From assembly GCA_036583965.1 (NCBI GenBank), contig JAZBQD010000025.1:16268910-16332909 (forward strand): 64,000 nt of DNA, read 5' to 3'. The DNA comes from Prunella strophiata (Eukaryota > Chordata > Aves > Passeriformes > Prunellidae). The notes under the pieces are model-generated. The model worked only from the letters and a program-made list of their open reading frames with translations. It was not told the DNA's origin and searched no databases. Below, in pieces: positions 1 through 11,964 of this stretch. Each line of letters starts with the position of its first letter. Positions within the stretch are counted from its first letter, which is position 1. The translations under genes and the position numbers were made by a program.

Positions 1-933
1 TAGTAAAGAGGCTTGTATTCACATATTAAAAGAAGGTACACTGTAAACCAGCCACGCAGCTGGCCCATGCCACTCCTGCAAGCTGTACTGGTGCTGTACT
101 GGTGTAAACAAGGGCTGTCAGTTTTGGTACAACACTGAATCAAATTGCAATGGAGCTGCAGAACCAGCATAACTGAAACGTTTTCAGAACAGTTAACACT
201 TGAATCAACAGGATTACTCGAATCACCTACCAGAAACACCCATTATGCAATGTGTCACACACATTTTGGCTCCAGTTCAGAGAGAGCAATTTACAGAGAG
301 ATGGCAACACAAAAAAAATTGGGGTGGGAAGAAAGTTAGCTTAGAGCAAACTAGTACCCAGAAGACTAAAAGGGATAGGAAAAGACAGGGAAGAGTAAAA
401 GGCAAGGAAGAGGAAAATGCAGAGAAGAAACAATATTAGGCAGCAAACTAACAAAACAGACTCTCAGACTTTTTTTTGTTCAGTAAGACTGAAGCATCAT
501 TTCAAAGCATGAGAAAAAGTGAAAATTGAGAATTTAAGATGTATGTTTCAGCAGAATTTGCGCATTTATAGAAAAAAGAACCCACCACACATGCATTATT
601 TTGAAGCTTTGCACAAAAGCTAATTTTATCTACACTTGTGTGTTAGAGATTGTTTTCCTCATACTCACTTCTTCAGGAACCTGACTAACCCAGTTCCTCT
701 GGAGATCTTGTGAACAAGACCACCCTGAAGATTTCAGTAGTTTTATTCATTTCTCACCAAACATTCTACAATTCCTATAGAATACTCTACCCTATTGAAT
801 ATATGAATATGAGGGATAGATGAATATACCCCAGGTGTCAGATATATGAAAACAAGACTATCATGCACTGAGCTATTTTGAAGCTCTAAGGAAACAACTT
901 CCCTGCCAAATGGAAAAGTGGTTTTGCTCTTAC
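1..933. other. IFT140 intron, left window edge
   Basis: This is AT-rich intronic DNA. I searched it on the minus strand for the next expected IFT140 segment (the human TVHYVDEKGKTTQ region) and did not find it. No repeat is recognised. TMEM204, which is nested in IFT140 in human, is not visible in this window. Confidence 0.6.
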
Positions 934-1076
934 CATCTGTCAAAGTGATAAAGAAGGAGAGTCCTTCCTGGACTGCTGTTTTCGGAGACGGTCCTATTCC
1001 AGCTTTCTTCCAGTTAAACATATCCAAGGCTTTCTCATCACCACTTACAGCTGCTTTTGCCAGCTGTACAAAGTCC
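934..1076 (-). CDS. IFT140: IFT140 fourth coding exon
   Basis: The 143-nt exon starts after acceptor TCTTTGCAG by completing the split codon GA|G. It encodes [20 protein letters not shown], then NWKKAG and [12 protein letters not shown], and ends GATG|GTAAGAGC in phase 1. The match to human [20 protein letters not shown] is nearly exact. The open frame continues past the donor into the intron to 743, but that tail is not coding. The 1077-1716 intron holds nothing I recognise. Confidence 0.95.
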
Positions 1077-4000
1077 CTGCAAAGAGAGATACTTCATTCC
1101 CAACTCTTTTCACAACTGTAATTTCAGTCTCAAGAATGGATGAGCAGCTAATAAAGCATATTGTATAAAGAGAACAAAGATGTTTCATACACTGATTGAA
1201 AAAAGGGCAAACTCAAAAAGATACAAAACAAAATTTCAATATTAGTTTTCATTTGCATTGTTTCACCTTTTTTTTCAAAACACATCACTGTTTTTTCAGA
1301 GATGTGAAACAGAAAAGCCCAGACAAGGAAAACTCTTCTTTTTCCCTACAGCTGCTTCCTATTTCTTGCTTGGACAGGAAAGAAATAATAATGTTTAAGA
1401 ACTGACTTTTAATTTCATTATTTTTGACAATAATATAATGATAATTGCGTTTCCAGTGTGTTTATGGCTTTCCACAATGAGCAATATTGCTAATTAGAAG
1501 AACTAAGACAGAAGAGTCAACAGCAACGGACCAGTTACTGCCCACAGGACACAGAGCCAGCTACCAGAGTGGGAGAGGAGCTTGGAAATACAGGGCAGTT
1601 AGGAAAAGAATGGTTTTTAATATATTTTAAAATAGTTCATTTGTGGGTAGGACTGACTTTCTGTGGAACAAGACAGAGACTTGGTCTAGCAGAGCTCTGA
1701 CAGGGCCAATACTCACTCGCTAGGAGGGGGTGGCCGAAAGACACAGTGCCACAAGCATTTCCCATACTCCTGCTTAACCAGGGCAGGACCCTGGACTCTG
1801 CCCCGATGGTCCATCTTCCACAGAAACAAGACACCGTGCTAGAAAAAGACAAGTTAATTCATTATCCTTTGCACACAGATGAGGATCCAGACTCAAGCTA
1901 ATCACTGCACATAAAAATAAATTTTATTTTTAAAAATAAAAGTAATAATACATTTTTATTTTAAAAATAAGTTTTATTGCCAGAGCAACACCCTTCCTTT
2001 TGTTTAGCTGACACATACAATTACTCCCACTTAATACTAAGCCACAGGGAATCAAAACTATCTTTAACATTATATTATTTGCACCTTTAAAATCAAACTA
2101 TCTAAAAATAGCTTGTTGGCCCTACCCTTTTTTAGTTAAATCACACTGCCAGAGCAATTAAATGGAACAGTCTTGGTTTTCTTCTGCAAGTAGCAGATGT
2201 AAATATTTGTCTTGATAACGTCCTTTCCACATTTTTTTCTTGCAAGTAGTCTGATGGCTTATTTTTTAGCAATTGAAATAAAGGATAGGAGAGCATACGA
2301 ATCCCTCAGTAAGTGCATATAAAACTGATATATATGAGCATGGTTATATGATTAGACATGTAAAGTCACAGGATGCAGAAAGACTAAGGGCAAAATTTTT
2401 TAATTTCTGGAGCTTTCCTCCTCTTTCAGAGTGGACATTCAAGAACTTACTTTTAGAAAAATAATCTAGCAACTAGAAAAATCATAGATGCTAAAGAAAG
2501 GAAGTCTGGTTAGCTAATTAACTCAACAGTGGTCAACACAGGCCAGCCCTTGAGCCTGGCCCAGGCACTGACATCACTCACACCCTGCAGTGCCAGCTCA
2601 GGAGCAACAAACCCCTGGTGACTGGAAAGAATGGAGACAAATTCCAACAAACTGACTTAGCATTCCAACTGTGAGGATGTAGTGTAAAATGATTATTTAT
2701 TGTTGTTATGCTAGTGCTTATGAAACCAAATTGCATTTAGGAACCTTCCATGTAAGCACTACATGAAAAAACCCAGCAACAATTTTTAATATCAAGTTCA
2801 ATCTCATTTTATTTCATTAAGATAGACAACAATAAAGTGGTATTAGAATTTGCTCTATTTTTATTTATTGTTTTCAATGAAGTATCATCCTTTTCCTAGA
2901 AGTGAAAGACTGGTAGCAGTGGTCACTTATTCTTCACAATTCTAGTTAGAAGCCACATAAGATGCAGCTGAAGCCTTCCAAAGTAACACTTCCTTCTTTT
3001 TTGCCTAAGATTCAAAGTTCTAACTTCTTTTCAACAGAAAGATGGCAATACTTATACCATCCAAAACTGTTTATTAAGTGCACTGTGTCTAGCAGCTTAA
3101 AGAATGCCATTCAGCTGGGCAACTGTGACACTATTGTACTCCTGTCCCAAGAGGACACTTGCAGTTCATAAAAGGTTTGCTAGTTACCTCTGAAAATCAC
3201 AGGATCCTACAAACTTCTTGGTACCTGCTCTCACTCTTCCATCAGCTTTATACGTCACCAATTTCCAAGTATCCCAACTAAAACCACCTGCACCATTTAT
3301 AAGCTGGAGGAAAAGCCTGCAACTTTCTAAAGCTGCTTTCATTCCATCTCCTTCGAGATATTCCAGCCTGTATCCAGATAAACTACTTGCAATCTCAATT
3401 CTTAGCTTGGAGCACATGAGATTGGAAACAAAAAAGGCTCACAATCTCTCCTAAGTCCCACTGGAAAGGATGCAGAACTCATCTGTTCTCAAATTATATT
3501 TTTAAAGGACACAGGACATTGACCCTATCATTTATCTAAATATCCTTTTCAAAAGGAGATATTCTCTGATTCTATCCTGTAACTTCCGAATAATTTTTAA
3601 AAACCCAAAGCTTTAGTTACTTGGTATGAAAGCAATTTGCCTTACAAATAGGCTTTCATTATAGAAAGCACCTAGATCCTCTGTATGATCAAAACATGGA
3701 AATCATCCATGTTATTTTTACTTAAAACAAATTAAGAGCTTCTGATTTTCACAGTATCCTATTCTAACTTTATGAAGTTATTTTCAAATAATTTTCTTGC
3801 ATTTCAGGATGCATGATGACAGAAACCCTAGTGAAGATAGAATCATAGAATATGCTCAGTTGGAAGTGACTCACATAGATCATCAAGCCCTACTCCAGGC
3901 CCCACACAGACAGCCCAATAATCCCACCCTGTGCCCAAGTGCTTGTCCAAAGGCTCCTGGAGCTCTGGAAGCCTTGCAGCTCTGAGCATTCCCTGGGGAG

Positions 4001-6757
4001 CCTTTCCAGGGTCCAACCACCCTCTGAGTGAAACAGAAACCAAATCAGGATCCAAATATTTATCTTCTTTCTAAATAATTTCCTCTAATTTGAGCAGCAC
4101 TCAACTAATGGAAGTTTCCTAAACATAAACCCTCATGGGAAAAAATATTAAAAATAAACTTATAAACTATTGGAAAATATGTAGGAAATGAAGTATATCT
4201 GTGGTGCACCTCAGACCATAGCATAGTGACACTGGTTTGAAATCAATTTGAAAAGTATTTTGTTCACAAACGTAAGCTCTGTCTACAGAGCTGTCATTGT
4301 ATGGTCAATGTATTGTCTCATTATGATTAAGGCCTCAGCTACACTGAGATGTGTCCATCTTTTGCCTGGGCAGAACTTTCTCTTTTCTAATAAAGAAGAT
4401 GATAAATTCTCTTTTTACTCAATTTTGAATTTTTGCATTTCTGTCAAATGCATCAGCAGAACTTTACAAACAATGAATTTAAAGAATTTTTTCCTCCCAA
4501 TAAGAATTCTAACATATAGGTAAGAGCAGAACTGAAATTCTTGGGCAAGCTCAAGTTTGTATCAGGGAAAATACAGGAAAAAAAACCCAAAAAAACCAGC
4601 CCCACCTTTTTTTCTTCATTGGCTGACTCAGGAACTGGCAAAATCAGAATCTTCTATAGATACTTAATCCTGAATATTCAATAGCTACTTTCTCACTTTA
4701 CTATGTAAAAGGGCAACCAGCTCATCAAGAAATAGAGTGTCACATTTCCCAATACCATCAATTTGACACAATTTTAAGGCATTAATAAAACCAGAACAAG
4801 AGAGATTAGCATGGGTTTCCTGTGAGCACTGCTCTGTACTCAGTATGGATGAATATGTTGTAGCTGGAATTTGTTTCTCAACAGCTAGGCTTTATTTTTG
4901 AGTCTGCCATAAAATTTGTGCATGGACAGGAGCAAAAGAATTCAAATTGTCTATACCTCAATTACTCTGTGCATGAAATAGCCTTAAACCTTCATCAATG
5001 CTCAGCACTCACTGAGATCTGACACACTTATTTCAAGAAAAATTATAGAACAGCAATTCTTTAATTGTAAAATAATATTGTAGAAAAAAATGAAAACACT
5101 AAGATTTGATTTTATTCCCTAATAGTTTTAATTTGTACCTAAGGAAAGGAAATTTCTCTCCCACACAACTCTCCCTTCCCCATGGACCTCCATTCCAGGA
5201 TCCTTTCCTATTACAGAGCTTCTAAGAATGTGTTCCACATCAAACACACATGGCAGTTCAGCTACTCACCTCATCCCCAGACACAAGGCAGGTACCACTT
5301 GTACTCCAGCTCAGGACTGTGATTTTGGCGCTGTGATTTGGGGGTACAGTGTGCTGCTCCTTGTCTTGTTTGTTCAGTATCAGAACTCCTCCTGTCTCCC
5401 ATCCTGATGCCAGAATGGGTCTGGAAGGGTGCCAAGCAAGTAATGTGACCTGAAAGCTTCTCTCAACATGGGAATCAGGCACATGTTCTCCCTGCAAACA
5501 GAAATCAGCCTAGTGGAAACTCAGCAGCCAAACCTTCCAATACACAGCCCAGTCAATATCAAGCTTTCTCTCCCATATAAAGGATATAAGAAGGCTTCAA
5601 GCACATTTCATAGTAAAAAGAAATTCCAGCTATTGAAAAAGAACAAAGCACATTACTAAGGACATAGAATAATCTAATGCTTCAACAACTCTTAAAGGCA
5701 GATCCTCCTTTAGGCATGGTTCGCAAGAATATTTCATGCAAACCATTTAACCTCTCTAAGTATTTATTTTTCTATTTGTTAAATTTGGATAATAATTTTT
5801 CAGAATACACTTTGAAAAGTACATATTTTATAGACTATCACATTAAGAGACTTACATGTTTCAATAAGTCTGCTGCTAAATACCTTTTAAAAGTGGAACT
5901 TTTAGTGCCACTTCCCTAAAAATTATGCAAACCAAAGTCTTACACAAGGCTCTCATGTAAAAGTTAGAATATGCAAAAGAAATATCTGTCTATAGGCAGA
6001 AAATCAGTTCAGTCTTGAGGTGGTAGAATGATTTGTTCGATTTCCATTTCTTAGTATGTTCTATTCACTTAAGAGTAAAAAACCAGCAGCAGCAGCATGT
6101 GTTCATTTATATACAAGCCTGAAATTCTCACACGATGAGAAGCAAAAAGCAAATCAGTAACCATCACAAACAAGACTTATAGACTGTAAACATCAAATTT
6201 CAAAGGAAATATTAATTTATGAAGATCTTTTTAAAAATACATATAATGAGTGGCTGATGAATCTGTCATATTCTCTATAGCACAGGACATAGACAGTAAT
6301 TAAAACCCAGAGAGATTTCAGGAGGATAAGTAAGCCCGCAAAAAATAGAGATTAAAAATGTAAAGTTTTAAATTAGGACAATGATAAAGGTTGCTGAGAG
6401 AAGCTGTATGACTTGTCACACATCTCACATCCCTGGAAGTGTTCAAGGCCAGGTTGTATGGGGCTTGGAGGAACCTGGCCAATGGAAGGTGTCCCTGCAC
6501 ATGGCAGGTGGTTGGGACAAGATGATCCTAAAGGTCCCTTCTAATCCAAACCATCCTGTGATTCTGTGACTCTATATTGAGAGCAAAAGCAAAAATTGCT
6601 GATTTTTCACCTGTTCCAGGTAGATATCCACACAGCCCCCAGCTGCTGTGCTGATGGAAGCAACTGCCAGGAGTGGATGAAGTGGGTGCCATGCTATATG
6701 GGAAGGGGAGGCAACAGGATCAGGAGCATCTGTTCGATGATCCACGTACACAGCCAT
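934..6757 (-). CDS. IFT140: IFT140, 5' part of coding region (intraflagellar transport protein 140), partial at left edge
   Basis: IFT140 is a core subunit of IFT-A, which carries cargo back from the ciliary tip and brings membrane proteins into the cilium. Four minus-strand coding exons (6757-6611, 5491-5270, 1838-1717, 1076-934) total 634 nt and join in phase 0, 0, 2, 1. They encode the first ~211 residues. The translation follows human IFT140 from its first residues (MAVYVDHR, then [68 protein letters not shown]). This is the start of the first WD40 beta-propeller. The remaining propeller blades and the TPR half must lie left of base 1; I found no further exon between 1 and 933. Human IFT140 is head to head with CRAMP1, as here. 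The identification is secure; it rests on remembered family sequence, not a database search. Confidence 0.96.
1717..1838 (-). CDS. IFT140: IFT140 third coding exon
   Basis: The 122-nt exon enters in phase 0 after acceptor TTTTTCTAG and leaves in phase 2 at donor GCGA|GTGAGT. It reads [17 protein letters not shown], then [18 protein letters not shown], matching the human LGVLLLW...HEYGKHLTHCIFR...PPPGE segment. No long ATG-started frame marks it; I found it by looking for the expected segment between the flanking exons. The intron above it (1839-5269) is 3.4 kb and holds a CR1 fragment and an unexplained open frame. Confidence 0.93.
3838..4045 (-). mobile_element. CR1 LINE 3' fragment
   Basis: It opens with AATCATAGAAT and continues TTGGAAGTGACTCACATAGA and TCATCAAGCCC, the reverse complement of a CR1 3' end. 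It lies in an IFT140 intron and is diverged. Confidence 0.85.
5270..5491 (-). CDS. IFT140: IFT140 second coding exon
   Basis: The 222-nt exon (74 codons, phase 0 to 0) lies between acceptor TTTGCAG and donor GAG|GTGAGT. It encodes WD40 blade sequence with the motifs [31 protein letters not shown] and [10 protein letters not shown]. It is strongly similar to human IFT140, and its first residue continues YLEQ|GEHVPD. The intron between this exon and the start exon (5492-6610) holds a CR1 fragment at about 6415-6575. Confidence 0.96.
6415..6575 (+). mobile_element. CR1 LINE 3' fragment
   Basis: It shows TCCCTGGAAGTGTTCAAGGC, CAGGTTGTATGGGGCTTGG and AAGGTCCC, and ends in TGTGATTCTGTGACTCTAT, the 3' repeat of CR1. 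It lies in an IFT140 intron just below the start exon. Confidence 0.9.
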
Positions 6758-6778
6758 AAAAACAGGAGCTGTCTCAGA
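6611..6778 (-). CDS. IFT140: IFT140 exon carrying the start codon (CDS 6757-6611)
   Basis: The acceptor GTGTGCAG lies just before 6778 on the minus strand, and the donor CAG|GTGAAA follows 6611. About 21 nt of 5' UTR precede the ATG at 6757-6755. A further in-frame ATG at 6784-6782 lies in the intron and so is not used. The exon encodes 49 residues, ending VDIYLEQ, in phase 0. I chose this start because the next residues match the conserved IFT140 N-terminus. The 5' intron runs to the donor at 11740 and holds CR1 fragments, a poly(A) tract and otherwise unrecognised sequence. Confidence 0.95.
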
Positions 6779-7482
6779 CTGCACACCTGTACAAGGAATA
6801 CAAACATCTCTATCAGGTTTACTTATGCAGATAATATATATACACTACATATATGCTCTATTATATTGAATTTATGTACTATATATAATGACATATACAT
6901 GGGTTAAAACATACAGCATCATCTTGTTGCACATACTACACAGACATGAGAATGTCAGAGTGGCATTTAAAAAAAAATGGAGAAACACTGAGCCTCACAC
7001 TCTATAGATTCACAGTGTGCACAGGATGGTACCAGCCTCTCACCAGTGGCTTGTGCTGGCCTACTTTAAAGGACTCTGAAATAACTCAGTATTTACCAGA
7101 AAGCTACTTCCAGTACTTCATACCCAAAGATGTTAATTAATGTACAGACTGAACTCTTTTATGTTGTTAAGTCTCACGTCTGGGCTTTCAAAGTAAGTTT
7201 CAACAGCTGTCACCACTTTGGAGCTTGTACCTGCTATCGCACTACCTGCTATTTACATTGGAACTGTTACCAACATTTGAATGAAAAAAGTGTTGATGTT
7301 GCACAGAGAAGAACATGAGAACAAAACCCTTTTCAGTGTTGTGGGTCAGAAATGGAGGGCGTCACTAATAATCTGTAATAATTTATACACAGAAATGGTC
7401 TTTGGATTTGTGTCATGGGATCCACTCAGTTCAGTTTCAAAAGAAAAACAGCTAGAGTGAAACACCTCAAATTCCTAGCAAA

Positions 7483-8085
7483 TAATCACAGTCATAGAGT
7501 TCAGTGGGTCAACTGGTCCAACCTCCCTGCTCAAGCAGAGTCTTCCCAGAGCACATGGCATAGTATTGTGTCCAGACAATTGTGGATATCCCCAGTGAGG
7601 GAGACTTCACATCCCCTCTGGGGCAGCCTATTCAGTGCTCAATAACCCTCACAGTAAAGAAGTTCTTCCTCATATTTAGATGAAACTTCCTGTGTTCCAG
7701 TTTCTGCCCACTGCCTCTAGTGCCATTGCTGAGCCCCATGGAGCACAGCCTGGTCCATTCTCCTGAGCTTTTCCTGCAAACACTGACAGACAGGGATGAG
7801 GTCCCCTCTCAGCTGTCTCTTCTCAAGGCCCAAAAGGCCCAGCTCCCAGCACTGGACACAGTGCTCCAGATATGCCTCATCAGGGCTGAACAGAGGGGCA
7901 GGATCCCCTCCCCAACCCACTGACAATGCCTTTCCTCACACACCCCGGCATCCAGGGCACATGGCCACTCAAGGACAGCTGGTGACCCCCAGGTCCTTCT
8001 CCACAGGGATGCTGTCTAGCAGGGCAGCCCCCAACCTGGACTGGTGCATGGGATTACTCCTCCCCAGGTACAGAATGCTGCCAAG
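7483..8085 (-). mobile_element. CR1 LINE fragment
   Basis: It begins with a degenerate ATCACAGTCATAGAG end, then GGTCCAACCTCCCTGCTCAA, TGGGGCAGCCTATTCAGTGC and other CR1 3' landmarks in reverse. It lies in the IFT140 5' intron. An A/C-rich tail region (8095-8150) follows. Confidence 0.85.
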
Positions 8086-9667
8086 ACCCGGTGAAAAACA
8101 AAACAAAACCCCCAAGAAAACAACACAAACAAACATACACACAAAAAAGCCCCCAAGCATGAAACATTTAAAAGACTTCTGTGACATTTAAGGGGAAGAG
8201 ATGTTTTCTTCTGCACAGGTAAACCATGAGTTCAGAACCCATAGGCACACACATGCACAGCAGTGAGACTTGCCTAAGCCACCAGCATGTAAAATAGGCA
8301 CCAACAGACTTAAGGTCTCTTTTCTTTAAATCTTCTGTCAGCACCCAAAATAACTAATTTGCTGGGCACTTAATTTAGAAAGGTGGGCAACTCTGTTCAG
8401 TAAATTGGGAGTTCTGTATCTTGCCTCTGACACATACAAGGAACAACATCAACTACTGGATATAAGAGCAGACAAGAGCAGTCAGCCTAATAACAAACCA
8501 TTTCATCTTCCAATAAGAACCACTCACTTTTATCTGCACAGTCCTTCAAAATCCTCAGCATTTCCAAAATGGCATTGCAATTTTATCACCACTCAAAAAA
8601 AAAAAACAACCCAACGAACCAGTCAAATAAAGTTTGGAGTGATTTTCATCTTGATTTCATGTATTTTAGAAGTTTTCTTACATCTCCAGTACTGTTCCAG
8701 AATTCTGTGCCCATACTACTACTTTACTCCTTATTTTATCTGTTTCATTTTCCTCCAAGGGACAAAGGATTTCATCCATATTTGACTATAAGCTTTAGAG
8801 GAGCTCAAAATTTGAAACAATAAAGAATTTCACTTCAGATTAAAATAAAAATGTAAGATTCATAAATGAAAACAAAGCTACATTTCATTAAATAACAGTT
8901 TTATCACACAAGTCATACAGCTGTAATGTCTTCTCTATGGCCACCATTTTCTACTTTCAGTTGTTCCTTGCATCTGTAGTCATAGACATTACTTATTATT
9001 ATTCAGATATTTCAGTCCCCTGCAATGACAGAAATAAGTTTATCAAGCTTCCAAATTGCATCTCTTGTTCAACTCACTAATTTAACATTTGCAATTAACA
9101 GACAGCAAGAAAAAATTTTCAACCAAAACTGTGTATATTTTAAATGGCAGACTGGCACTTACTAAAACAAGATTCAGTGATACTGTCACGTAAATTATGG
9201 ACAACCCCAAATATAAAATACTCTTCACCATCACAGCAACTACACAGAATTGCACAGCAGACTGCTACACACAAATAAATAAATGGCTTACATAAGTGGA
9301 CTACTCGGCGGTGTAAAAAAAATTGAACCAATATTCATTTTCTTGCTGTGATCTTGGGAATTAATTGCTCACATGATTACTGCTAGCTCATGTATTTACA
9401 CTGTAGCTTTGACAGCTGCCTCGTCAAAAAAGTCTTCAAAGAAAGAAAAAGAACACCAAGTAACACTGCCTCTACAAACTACTCTGGCACTGCATGTTCT
9501 ATTTTTCCAAGGTTTCAAAAAAATAAAATTTCTGGAAAAGTTAACCATTTTGTATTTTGGAATAGAACATGACCAAGCTCCCATACTTGATCTCAAAGAT
9601 CAAATTAGACACATCTGACAGACACTTTTGAAACAGCCTACAGGCAATTCTTAAAAATGGTTAGACC

Positions 9668-9960
9668 TCATGGAATCACAGCATGGTTTGGGTTGGAAGG
9701 GACCTTAAGCTCATACAGTTCCACCCCTTGCCATGGGCAGGGACACCTCCCACTGTTCCAGGTTGCTCCAAGCCCTGTCCAGCCTGACCTTGGACACTTC
9801 CAGGGATCCAGGGGCAGCCACAGCTGCTCTGGGCAACCTGTGCCAGGGCCTCCCCACCCTCACAATAAAACTTTTCTTCATTATGCCTAAACTAAAGCTA
9901 ACATGTGCCAGTTTAAACCATTAACCCTTCATCCTGTCAATACGGGCCCTGGTAAGTCTT
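9668..9960 (-). mobile_element. CR1 LINE 3' fragment
   Basis: It reads ATCACAGCATGGTTTGGGTT, GGAAGGGACCTTAAG and CAGCCTGACCTTGGACACTT, a clear reversed CR1 3' end. Homology may continue weakly to about 10130. Confidence 0.9.
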
Positions 9961-10489
9961 ATCTCCATCTTTCTTACAAGATCCCATAAAGTTCTTTTTA
10001 AGACAATTTCCCTGTCCAACCATTCAGAAGCCACCCTGACAATCACTCTTGCACCATCTGAGCAGGGACCGAGGCCCCTGCACAGCTACACCTCCACACC
10101 CACACAGTCAGACCAGGTTTCCTTACCAACTTGACCATAGGTTTTCCATAGCAGTCTCAGATGTCTGGATCATTAAAATAATTTAATTTTGGTGCAATAA
10201 CAAAATTACAGCTCAAGCTGCTATCTCCAAGGAGGAATGTCAAACAAAGGAACCCCTGGGATGTTACACCCTTTCAGTCTAAGGGTGGGGAAAGTCTGGG
10301 GGTTGTCAACTGCTGCTGAATGTCCCTCACCTGGCTGGGCCACAGGTCCCCATGCCCTGTGTTCTGCAGAGAGCCAGCAGTTCACAGCCTCTTGCTCTGG
10401 CCATCCAAAGCTCAACCTGCAGCTTGCACTGCAACTGCACCCTGAGCTACCAGCACTGGCACTGAATGAATTCCTAAAATACTAGCAGG

Positions 10490-10960
10490 CTACAATGAGG
10501 TGTTCACAGAGCCTTCTCTTCTCCAGTCTGAATACCCACAGCCCTCCAGCCTGTCTCCAGAGCAGAGGGGCTCCAGACCTCGGAGCATCTCCGTGGCCTC
10601 CTCTGGATTTTGTCCACCAGCTCCATGTCCTTCCTATGCTGGAGCTCCAGAGGTGGAGGTACACCTGAAGGTCTCACCTGAGCAGGGCAGTGGAACAGAA
10701 TTCCCCCTTCCCTGCTGCCCACGCTGTGGCAATGAGCCCAGGACACGGGGGTGTCTGGGCTGCCAGTGTGCATTGCCAGGTCATTTCCAGTCTTTCACCC
10801 AACAGTACCCCAAGTCCTTCTCCTCAGGGCTGCTCTCAATCTGTTCATCCTTCAGACTACACTGGTAACGGAGATTGCCCCAACCCAGTGCAGAACTTTG
10901 CACATGGCCTGGTTGAACTTCATGATGTTCACAGAGATAAACACTACAGACAACATTAAC
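10490..10960 (-). mobile_element. CR1 LINE internal fragment
   Basis: It shows CCTTCTCTTCTCCAGTCTGA, TGGATTTTGTCCACCAGCTC and, near the end, GCACATGGCCTGGTTGAACT, typical of reversed CR1 coding and 3' regions. It is in the same orientation as the fragment at 9668-9960 and may be part of the same insertion, split by about 500 bp of unrecognised DNA. Confidence 0.8.
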
Positions 10961-11324
10961 AACTGCAAATGACAGCAATGAGCCAGAACATGTGCACATA
11001 TTTCACAAAATAATCCTCAACGTTCAGGAAAAAAAATTGCTATTCTGTCTTCGGGGACAATACCTAAAAATCTGCTTTTATGTTCTGTCACAGTGCTATC
11101 AGCACATTTAATCGAGGTTCATAGCAACTTGGTTTGCTGTACTTGTGGAGCTGCGGACTCTATCAGCCCCGCAGTCACGATACTCATGGGCAAAGGGGTC
11201 TCTGTCCGAGTTGCCTTAACAAGACTCAAGTTACCAAAGCAAAGGCTAAGGTCTTTCCTTTAATCCCTACCTATGAGAAATGCTGGCTTTTAAATTAGAA
11301 ATTGTTTAAAAGAGCCAGCCCCAG

Positions 11325-11368
<44 letters not shown>
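11325..11368. repeat. Poly(A) tract of 44
   Basis: Uninterrupted A run about 150 bp left of CpG island 1. It could be the tail of an old plus-strand retrocopy, but I do not recognise the sequence upstream of it. Confidence 0.9.
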
Positions 11369-11370
<2 letters not shown>

Positions 11371-11739
11371 AAGCTAATACAAAACTGCTCTGTGCTACAA
11401 AAATACGGTTAATGACTATGTACAATCTTCTTTAACTAGTAAAACAGATGAAGTAAAAACCCAGTTGAATGCTGCACCCGCACAGAGGGAGAAGGGGTGA
11501 GGAGCCTGTGCCAGGCAGAGCCCAGGCTGCTGCCGCCGTCGGCAGCTCCTGGAGTGAACCGAACCCAGCGCGGGGCCCTCGTCCGGGCCGTGACCGCCAC
11601 TCGCCGACACAGAACAAGGGGCTCCACAAACTCCACGGCTCCGAGAAGACAATCACGCGGGCCACGCCACCACGTTCTCGCCCGCGGGCGGATTCGGCCG
11701 CCCCCGCCGCCCGCGGGCACCAGTTCAAGCGCCCCTTAC

Positions 11740-11930
11740 CTCCGGCTGACCGCGATCAACCCCGCTGTCGCGGGCCGGGCCCGATACAAGCACGGAGAGC
11801 CGGCCAACAAGCCGCGGGCGGCTGCGGGCAGAGCCCGCCGCCCGCTCTCCCCGCCCGTGGGCAGCGCCCGCCGCCCGCCTCCCGCCCCGCGCTCACCGCG
11901 CGCGCCGCAGGCCGCACTCGCTCCGCGATG
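11740..11930 (-). other. IFT140: Probable IFT140 non-coding first exon (TSS side approximate)
   Basis: On the minus strand a strong donor, CCGGAG|GTAAGGGG, follows 11740 inside a CpG island. It is the best minus-strand donor upstream of the IFT140 start exon, whose acceptor is at 6779-6780. Splicing the two gives a short 5' UTR leading to the ATG at 6757. The exon's 5' end is not visible in sequence; I set it just downstream of the X-box at 11937-11950. The assignment is inference from the donor, the island and the X-box together. Confidence 0.55.
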
Positions 11931-11936
11931 CTTTGC

Positions 11937-11950
11937 GTTACCCCGACAAC
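11937..11950. promoter_or_regulatory. RFX X-box motif
   Basis: GTTACC-CC-GACAAC fits the X-box consensus RYYNYY-N(1-3)-RRNRAC at every position. RFX-family factors bind X-boxes in promoters of ciliary genes, including IFT genes. It lies about 200 bp upstream of the putative IFT140 exon 1 donor. Confidence 0.7.
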
Positions 11951-11964
11951 GGGGCGAGCCGCGA

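Noticed and set aside
665..712. Next IFT140 exon between a TCTTCAG acceptor and an AAG|TGAGT-like donor
   Set aside because: Its translation does not resemble the expected propeller sequence, and the donor lacks GT in the right place.
3184..3300. This frame as the third IFT140 coding exon
   Set aside because: It lacks the conserved LGVL...HEYGK...HCIFR segment, which is present with correct phases at 1838-1717.
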